DNA from: Vulcanimicrobiota bacterium
GTDB taxonomy: Bacteria > Vulcanimicrobiota > Vulcanimicrobiia > Vulcanimicrobiales > Vulcanimicrobiaceae
Length of the DNA stretch: 64,000 bases
NCBI GenBank assembly: GCA_003168375.1
Contig: PMSI01000002.1
Coordinates: 372,001-436,000 of the forward strand
Direction of reading: 5' to 3'
In this document: positions 59,513 through 64,000 of the stretch, in pieces
How positions within the stretch are numbered: position 1 is the stretch's first letter
How the letters are laid out: every line of letters starts with the position of its first letter
The notes under the pieces: generated by a model
What the model was told of the DNA's origin: nothing
The model's input: the letters and a program-made list of their open reading frames with translations, nothing else
Database searches by the model: none
Position numbers and translations under genes: made by a program

Positions 59513-60415
59513 TTAGGGAGCGGGCGTGAACTTCTGAACGAAGTCGCCCTTGCCGTCGCGGTCGCCCCAGACCGCGAAGACCGCGTGCGTCGTCGGATCG
59601 ATTGCCACCGTGTGCACGCCCGCGTCGACGGCGGTCTTGTCGATCAGCTGCGGCGCGGCACCGCGCTGCAGCCGGAAGCGCGTGACGCCGCCGTCGCCGG
59701 CGCAGGCCAGGACGTGCTGGGTCGGATCGAGATCGCACTGGTCGTAGCGCCCGGCCGCGAGCTCGCCGAGCTTCGTTCCGGTCGGTGAGTACGCGCTCAT
59801 GACGCCGCCGCCGGCGATTACGATCTGATCGTACACCGGGTCGTACTGCAGCGGATGGTTGTGCTTGATCTCGGGCGTCGCGATCGTGCGGCTGACCGTC
59901 ATCGTGACCGGGTCGATCACCGCGATCTCGGAGTCGGAGTCGATGTTCTGATAGACTTCGTGCGTCTTCGGGTTGATCGCGAGATACTCGGGCTTGTGTC
60001 CCGGGATCGCGATCGTCTTGACGAGCTTGAACGTCTTCGCGTCGACGACGAACACGCGCGTGCCGTCGTCTTCGTCGGCGTAGATGCGGCCGTTCGACGG
60101 ATCGTACGCGATCGCGTCGACCGATCCGCCGACATCGAGGTGGTTCACCACCTTCAGCGCGACCGGATCGACCTCGCTGACGACGTTGTCGCCGCCGCCG
60201 GTGAACACGTGGCCGCTGACCGGATCGAACGCGACCCCGTGTACCGGTCCCACCCGGACCTGACCGACGACCTTGCCCGAATCGGCGTCGACGATCAGCA
60301 GGCGCTGCGAACCGGCGTGGGCGGCGTAGACACGCCTGCGCTGGGCGTCGACGGTGACGTAGTCGAAGCCCGAGTACACCGGGACGGCTTGCGGAGGAGT
60401 TGCGGGAATCAGCAC
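59513..60415 (-). CDS. YncE-like beta-propeller protein
   Basis: 300 aa, GTG start at 60415. Repeats such as DYVTVDAQRRRVYAAHAGSQRLLIVDADSGKVVG and GVAFDPVSGHVFTGGG mark the YVTN/YncE propeller. Unlike most relatives, no signal peptide is visible upstream, so the start may be wrong or the protein is cytoplasmic. Divergent to the phosphoesterase gene. Confidence 0.8.
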   Translation of the reverse strand: MLIPATPPQAVPVYSGFDYVTVDAQRRRVYAAHAGSQRLLIVDADSGKVVGQVRVGPVHGVAFDPVSGHVFTGGGDNVVSEVDPVALKVVNHLDVGGSVDAIAYDPSNGRIYADEDDGTRVFVVDAKTFKLVKTIAIPGHKPEYLAINPKTHEVYQNIDSDSEIAVIDPVTMTVSRTIATPEIKHNHPLQYDPVYDQIVIAGGGVMSAYSPTGTKLGELAAGRYDQCDLDPTQHVLACAGDGGVTRFRLQRGAAPQLIDKTAVDAGVHTVAIDPTTHAVFAVWGDRDGKGDFVQKFTPAP

Positions 60416-60470
60416 GGCGGTGCCTGTTCGGCCGCGCGGAGTCGCCGCCCTCGCGCCGAACTCGCCGCGT

Positions 60471-61469
60471 ATGCTCTCCCTCCTCGCGCTCGCCGCTGCG
60501 CTGCTCGCCGGACCGGCGATCGCCGCGGCTCCGGACGCTCGCGATCGCGCGGTGCCGCACTATGACCACATTATCGTCATCGTCGAGGAGAACACGGGCT
60601 ACCGCACGATCCTCGAGCGCGGCTGGGCACCGAACCTGGCGAAGCTGGCACACGAGTACGGTTCGGCCACGCGCATGTACGCCGAGACGCATCCCTCCGA
60701 GGGGAACTACGTCGCGCTGCTCGGCGGCGACACGTTCGGGATCCACGACGACGACCCGCACGTGATCGAGGGCCCGAACCTCGCGACGGAGTTGCGCGCG
60801 AAGGGGCTCGCGTGGCGCGCGTACCTCGAAGACATCCCCGAACCCGGTTCGCTCGCGATCGCCTCGCCGGGAGCGTCGAACACGCCGCCCGGTCTCTATG
60901 CCGCGAAGCACACCGGTTTCACGAACTTCGCCTCGGTGCACCGCGACGCCGGACTCGCGCGCGAGCTCGTCGGCTTGGACGCGCTCGACGCGGACCTGCG
61001 CGCCGGCACCGTCCCGGCGTTCGCCCTCGTCGTCCCGAACCAGTGCAACGATATGCACGGGATCGGCGCGCGCAACGCACCGGCCGACTGCGCCGGCAGC
61101 GATGAAGCGCTGGTACGACGCGGCGACGCGCATGCAGCGGATCTCGTCGCCGCGATCCAGTCATCGCCGATCTGGACCGCGCCGAACGCGACGACCGCGA
61201 TCGTGATCACGTGGGACGAGGACGGCAAAGAGTTCCCCAGCAACCCGAAGTCGTGCTGCGTCGCCGACGCGCACAATCCGGGCGGCGGCCACATCCCCAC
61301 GATCGTGATCGCCAATCACGGCCCGCGCCGCGTCGTCGACCCGACGCCGTACAACCACTACAGCCTGCTGCGCACGATCGAAGACGCGCTTCGGCTGAAC
61401 GGCCACCTCCGCCACGCCGGCGACGCTACCGTCCTCCCGATGACCCCGCTCTTCGCCCTGTCACCCTAA
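60471..61469 (+). CDS. Secreted phosphoesterase-family protein (acid phosphatase/phospholipase C-like)
   Basis: 332 aa from ATG 60471, where a signal peptide starts (LSLLALAAALLAGPAIAAA). HYDHIIVIVEENTGYRTILE, YAETHPSEGNYVALLGG, VPNQCNDMHG, ITWDEDGKE and GGGHIPTIVIANHGP are the conserved blocks of PF04185 enzymes, with metal-binding Glu/Asp/His. It hydrolyses phosphate esters outside the cytoplasm. A Cys-Cys (SCCVAD) is present near the metal site. Confidence 0.87.
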   Translation: MLSLLALAAALLAGPAIAAAPDARDRAVPHYDHIIVIVEENTGYRTILERGWAPNLAKLAHEYGSATRMYAETHPSEGNYVALLGGDTFGIHDDDPHVIEGPNLATELRAKGLAWRAYLEDIPEPGSLAIASPGASNTPPGLYAAKHTGFTNFASVHRDAGLARELVGLDALDADLRAGTVPAFALVVPNQCNDMHGIGARNAPADCAGSDEALVRRGDAHAADLVAAIQSSPIWTAPNATTAIVITWDEDGKEFPSNPKSCCVADAHNPGGGHIPTIVIANHGPRRVVDPTPYNHYSLLRTIEDALRLNGHLRHAGDATVLPMTPLFALSP

Positions 61470-61750
61470 TCCTCTGTCGGAGCCTGTGCTGAGCCTGTCG
61501 AAGCATCGTGGAACGTCCGCTTCGGGGCGGCCTCCTCGCGCTCGAGGTCGGCGAGGTAGTAATAGACGATCTTGCGGTCGTCGAACCCCACCTTGGCGAG
61601 CTCGCGCCCGCCGATCTCGACCACCTCGTGGATGTGGCCGGTCTGGCCGGCGTAGCGGTAATTGACGTCGGTGTAGTCCGGGTCGTCCGGGCGGGGGCGG
61701 GGGACGACCTTCGTTCCGCGGAGAGGGGTGCGGTGACGGTGTTCGCTCAA
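61466..61750 (-). CDS. Small hypothetical protein with repeat-encoded tail
   Basis: 94 aa, TTG start after AAGGG. The core DYTDVNYRYAGQTGHIHEVVEIGGRELAKVGFDDRKIVYYYLADLE is strand-rich and looks genuine; family unknown. The last 15 residues (DASTGSAQAPTED) are encoded by a dispersed repeat unit, so the original stop was probably lost to its insertion. Confidence 0.65.
   Translation of the reverse strand: MSEHRHRTPLRGTKVVPRPRPDDPDYTDVNYRYAGQTGHIHEVVEIGGRELAKVGFDDRKIVYYYLADLEREEAAPKRTFHDASTGSAQAPTED
61489..61504 (+). repeat. Dispersed repeat unit at 3' end of small gene
   Basis: CTGAGCCTGTCGAAGC with a preceding partial copy (GAGCCTGTG, 61480-61488). Related to the units at 34068-34085 and 37540-37557. 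Confidence 0.5.
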
Positions 61751-61791
61751 AGTGGAATCCCTTCGCTCTCACCCTTCTGCGGAGGTCCGGC

Positions 61792-62349
61792 ATGATCATC
61801 GAGTATCGCGGCAAGCGCCCGAAGGTGGCCGCTTCCGCGTTCATCGCGCCGACGGCCGTCCTGATCGGCGACGTCGAGGTCGGTGAGGAAGCGTCGATCT
61901 GGTTCGGCACCGTGATCCGCGGCGACAACGGACCGATCCGGATCCATGCCCGCGCCAACGTCCAGGACAACTCGGTCGTCCACGTGAGCGAGAACTCCGA
62001 GACGGTGATCGAGGAAGGGGCGACGATCGGGCACTGCGCGATCCTCGAGGACTGCCGGATCGGCCGCGGCGCCCTGATCGGGACGAACGCGGTCGTACTC
62101 AACGGTGCGAGCGTCGGCGAGTACAGCCTGGTCGCGGCCGGCTCCGTGGTCGGCGCGAACGCGCAGATCCCCGCGCGCGTCGTCGTCGCGGGCTCGCCCG
62201 CGGTCGTCAAGAAGCAGCTCGAAGGGCCCGCCGTCGCGTGGGTCGAGACCGCCGGACCGGAGTACGTGCACCTCTCGCGGTCGTACCTGCGACACGGCAT
62301 CGGCGATCCCCAAATGCACGAGGTCGCCGAAACGCAGGTCGCGCCGTAG
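61792..62349 (+). CDS. Gamma-carbonic anhydrase family protein
   Basis: 185 aa, ATG with GGAGG upstream. Left-handed beta-helix hexapeptide repeats: VLIGDVEVGEEASIWFGTVIRGD, NVQDNSVVHV, ATIGHCAILEDCRIGRGALIGTNAVVL. The ligand His residues of the trimeric zinc site are present (VVHV, IGHC), the third being less certain. YrdA/PaaY-like; hydrates CO2 or acts as a thioesterase accessory. Confidence 0.88.
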   Translation: MIIEYRGKRPKVAASAFIAPTAVLIGDVEVGEEASIWFGTVIRGDNGPIRIHARANVQDNSVVHVSENSETVIEEGATIGHCAILEDCRIGRGALIGTNAVVLNGASVGEYSLVAAGSVVGANAQIPARVVVAGSPAVVKKQLEGPAVAWVETAGPEYVHLSRSYLRHGIGDPQMHEVAETQVAP

Positions 62350-62350
62350 C

Positions 62351-63322
62351 GTGATCCCGGGAATCCTGTGCGCCGCGGCGGTCGCTGCGGTCGCCGTGCT
62401 GTGCGCGCGCGCCGCACCGCTGGTCGGCGCGCCGGTCTTCGCGATCGTGCTGGGCGTCGCAATCCGCGCGGTGCTGCCGCTGCCCGCGAGCTTGCGGCCG
62501 GGGCTCGTGTTCGCCGCGCGCATCGTGCTCCAAGCGGCGATCGTGGTGTCGGGCTTCACGCTCTCGCTGACGATGATCGCGCGCACCGGCGTCGGCACGC
62601 TCCCGGTGACGCTCGGCACGATCGCGATCGCGCTGATCCTGGCACCGCTAGCCGGCCGTCTGCTCCGCCTCGACCGCATGCTCCAAACGCTGGTCGGGGT
62701 CGGCACGGCGATCTGCGGAGCGTCGGCGATCGCCGCAGTCTCGTCGGTGATCGAGCCGGACGAGGCGGAGATCGCGCTCTCGATCGCGGTCATCTTCTTC
62801 TACAACATCGTCGCGGTGATCGTGTTTCCGCCGATCGGCCACGCCTTGCACCTCGCGCAGGACGCGTTCGGGGTCTGGGCGGGAACCGCGATCAACGACA
62901 CCTCGTCCGTCGTCGCCGCTGGGTACGCGTACGGCCGCGAGGCCGGCGACCATGCGACGATCGTGAAGCTCACCCGCGCGTCGCTGATCGTGCCGATCGT
63001 CGCAGCGATCGCCCTCTGGCAAGCGCGCGCGAAACGCGGCGCCGGGGTCCGCGTCCCGTGGCGGCGCATCATCCCGTGGTTCATCCTTTGGTTTCTGTGC
63101 GCGGCGCTGGTGAACAGCAGCGGGATCGTCCCGGCGAGCTGGCACGACGCGATCGCGGCGGCGGCGGTGTTCCTGATCAGCGTCGCACTTGGCGCAATCG
63201 GCCTGCAGACCGAGCTCGCCCGGCTGCTGCGCACCGGGGCACGGCCGCTCGCACTCGGCTTCGTCCTGTGGGTCGCTGTGGCAGTCTCCTCGCTCGCGAT
63301 ACAGCACGTCACCGGGCTATGA
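62351..63322 (+). CDS. YeiH-family putative sulfate exporter
   Basis: 323 aa, GTG start 1 bp after the upstream stop. About ten helices; VGTAICGASAIAAVSSVIEPDEAEIALSIAVIFFYNIVAVIVFPPIGHALHL and GVWAGTAINDTSSVVAAGYAYG are the family signatures. YeiH proteins are predicted to export sulfate or taurine-derived anions. Confidence 0.9.
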   Translation: MIPGILCAAAVAAVAVLCARAAPLVGAPVFAIVLGVAIRAVLPLPASLRPGLVFAARIVLQAAIVVSGFTLSLTMIARTGVGTLPVTLGTIAIALILAPLAGRLLRLDRMLQTLVGVGTAICGASAIAAVSSVIEPDEAEIALSIAVIFFYNIVAVIVFPPIGHALHLAQDAFGVWAGTAINDTSSVVAAGYAYGREAGDHATIVKLTRASLIVPIVAAIALWQARAKRGAGVRVPWRRIIPWFILWFLCAALVNSSGIVPASWHDAIAAAAVFLISVALGAIGLQTELARLLRTGARPLALGFVLWVAVAVSSLAIQHVTGL

Positions 63323-63420
63323 GGAGGCGTTGACGCGTCGACGCCGTGTGAACGCGCGGCGGCGGCTCACGGATCTTTTACCTTACGCGGGTTCACTCGG
63401 CGTTTGGAGCGGCGTACGCT

Positions 63421-63559
63421 CGGAAACGTACTTGCAGTCGAACGGGGCTCGCGGAGCGAGCTCTCGCCGGTCTCAGGCCGGGCCCGTTTCCGAAAGGGAC
63501 GATTTCACGGATGAAAGCGCGTACCGAGCCCTCTGACGAGACCCGTTACCGAGGTCTCG
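63421..63559 (+). ncRNA. Candidate structured leader RNA before PAS kinase
   Basis: Several perfect helices lie in a row: CGGAAACG (63421-63428) with CGTTTCCG (63485-63492) closing a hairpin GCTCGC-GGA-GCGAGC (63447-63461) and a CCGG/CCGG stem; TTTCA-CGGA-TGAAA; and CGAGACC (63537-63543) with GGTCTCG (63553-63559), whose 3' arm contains the GAGG ribosome site of the next gene. It does not match a riboswitch class I know. Possible cis-regulator; may be chance in GC-rich DNA. The part 63323-63420 shows nothing clear. Confidence 0.35.
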
Positions 63560-63564
63560 CATGA
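63511..63564 (+). CDS. Possible 17-aa upstream ORF
   Basis: ATG AAA ... TGA overlapping the kinase ATG (ATGA), with AAAGGG 12 nt upstream. Reads MKARTEPSDETRYRGLA. Translation would open the hairpin that hides the kinase ribosome site. Confidence 0.25.
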   Translation: MKARTEPSDETRYRGLA

Positions 63565-64000
63565 ACTCGGTCTTCCTCGCGTGCACCGCACTCGCGCTTT
63601 CCGCCGTCGCGGCGTTCCTCGCGGCACGCTGGTGGATCCGCGGCCGGGCCGTGATGGAGGCTGCGCGCGTGATCGCCGCCGACGCGGTCGAGCGCCGCTA
63701 CAACCTGCTCGAGGCGATCCGCGAGGGGATCTACATCGTCGACGCGGACCTCCGCGTGACGCACGTCAACGACGAAGCGGAGCGGCTGCTCCACCGCACC
63801 GCCGACGAGATGATCGGCCTCGAGCTCGACCAGCTCGTCGACCCACTCGCCTCTGAGCTCGTCCCCGACATCCGCGCCGCCCGGCGCAGCGGTGTTCCGA
63901 TCGAGCGGATTCACGCCTTCCCCGCGCTCCAGACCTGGGTCGAGGTCCGGATCCTGCCGGCCGCCGACGAGACCCTGATCTCGCTCGAAGACGTCAGCGC
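63561..64000 (+). CDS. PAS-domain sensor kinase, N-terminal part (cut by window edge)
   Basis: Open from ATG 63561 to the window edge (146 residues). One N-terminal helix (VFLACTALALSAVAAFLAARWW) and a PAS domain (RRYNLLEAIREGIYIVDADLRVTHVNDEAERLLHRTADEMIG) match the start of PhoR/VicK-like membrane histidine kinases. The kinase domain itself is outside the window, so the output is inferred from the layout. Confidence 0.7.
   Translation, partial: MNSVFLACTALALSAVAAFLAARWWIRGRAVMEAARVIAADAVERRYNLLEAIREGIYIVDADLRVTHVNDEAERLLHRTADEMIGLELDQLVDPLASELVPDIRAARRSGVPIERIHAFPALQTWVEVRILPAADETLISLEDVS

Noticed and set aside
63323-63560. Match to a known riboswitch (cyclic-di-GMP, TPP, cobalamin, fluoride)
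   Set aside because: Core conserved bases of these classes as I know them are not present.

Overview
The window is GC-rich (codon third positions are mostly G or C) and gene-dense, with many 4-bp stop/start overlaps (ATGA, GTGA). An outer-membrane porin, a second beta-barrel protein and several lipoproteins indicate a diderm bacterium. The mix (paired amidohydrolases, DUF5117-type metalloprotease, PT-repeat lipoproteins, YncE-like propellers) recalls environmental phyla such as Eremiobacterota/Vulcanimicrobiota. That placement is a guess; nothing here fixes the taxonomy.

Layout. 1-12.8 kb (mostly minus): start of an alpha-2-macroglobulin-like protein, two lipoproteins sharing a domain, a large zinc metalloprotease, an oligopeptide-binding lipoprotein, an S9 peptidase and a branched-chain aminotransferase preceded by an attenuator. 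12.8-19.8 kb: FAH-family hydrolase, molybdate-type ABC permease and ATPase, a SpoIIE-phosphatase/anti-sigma-kinase signalling pair, MsrA. 19.8-28.1 kb: MerA-like flavoprotein, glycogen debranching enzyme, an active/degenerate amidohydrolase pair, YbaK, an Old Yellow Enzyme. 28.2-33.9 kb: porin, a ferritin-like/CDGSH/ferredoxin fusion, tRNA-Thr(CGU), a membrane GGDEF protein with a degenerate motif and a 28-codon small ORF. 34-39.1 kb: homoserine dehydrogenase and a metY-metX-hydrolase operon, each behind its own leader-peptide attenuator. 39.2-47.2 kb: a soft-metal (probably copper) cluster with BlaI- and MarR-type regulators, then ChrA, a YncE-like propeller and a ChrB remnant. 47.2-52.0 kb: small proteins, nitronate monooxygenase, CDGSH protein and a phnDCE-type transporter with fused permeases. 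52.0-54.7 kb: a sulfur-type cluster (MBL hydrolase with an in-frame UGA, MFS transporter, ArsR-rhodanese fusion). 54.7-64 kb: HAD phosphatase, prolyl oligopeptidase, small proteins, YncE-like propeller, phosphoesterase, gamma-carbonic anhydrase, YeiH exporter and the start of a PAS sensor kinase with a structured leader.

Main discoveries. (1) Three amino-acid-specific attenuators (Val/Leu/Ile, Thr/Ile, Met/Cys) with the same design: promoter TTGAC-like, 18-nt spacer, TA---T; a leader peptide whose AUG lies 8-9 nt after the -10, so probably leaderless; a leader segment that can pair with the 5' arm of a terminator; then the matching biosynthetic gene. (2) An in-frame UGA at codon 20 of a well-kept MBL-fold gene, at a position expected to be Cys, with a possible bacterial SECIS-like hairpin: a candidate selenoprotein or a fresh nonsense mutation. 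(3) A translationally coupled catalytic/pseudo-amidohydrolase pair. (4) A metal cluster with a shared 17-bp dyad over two -10 elements. (5) A Fe-S/ferritin multidomain fusion.
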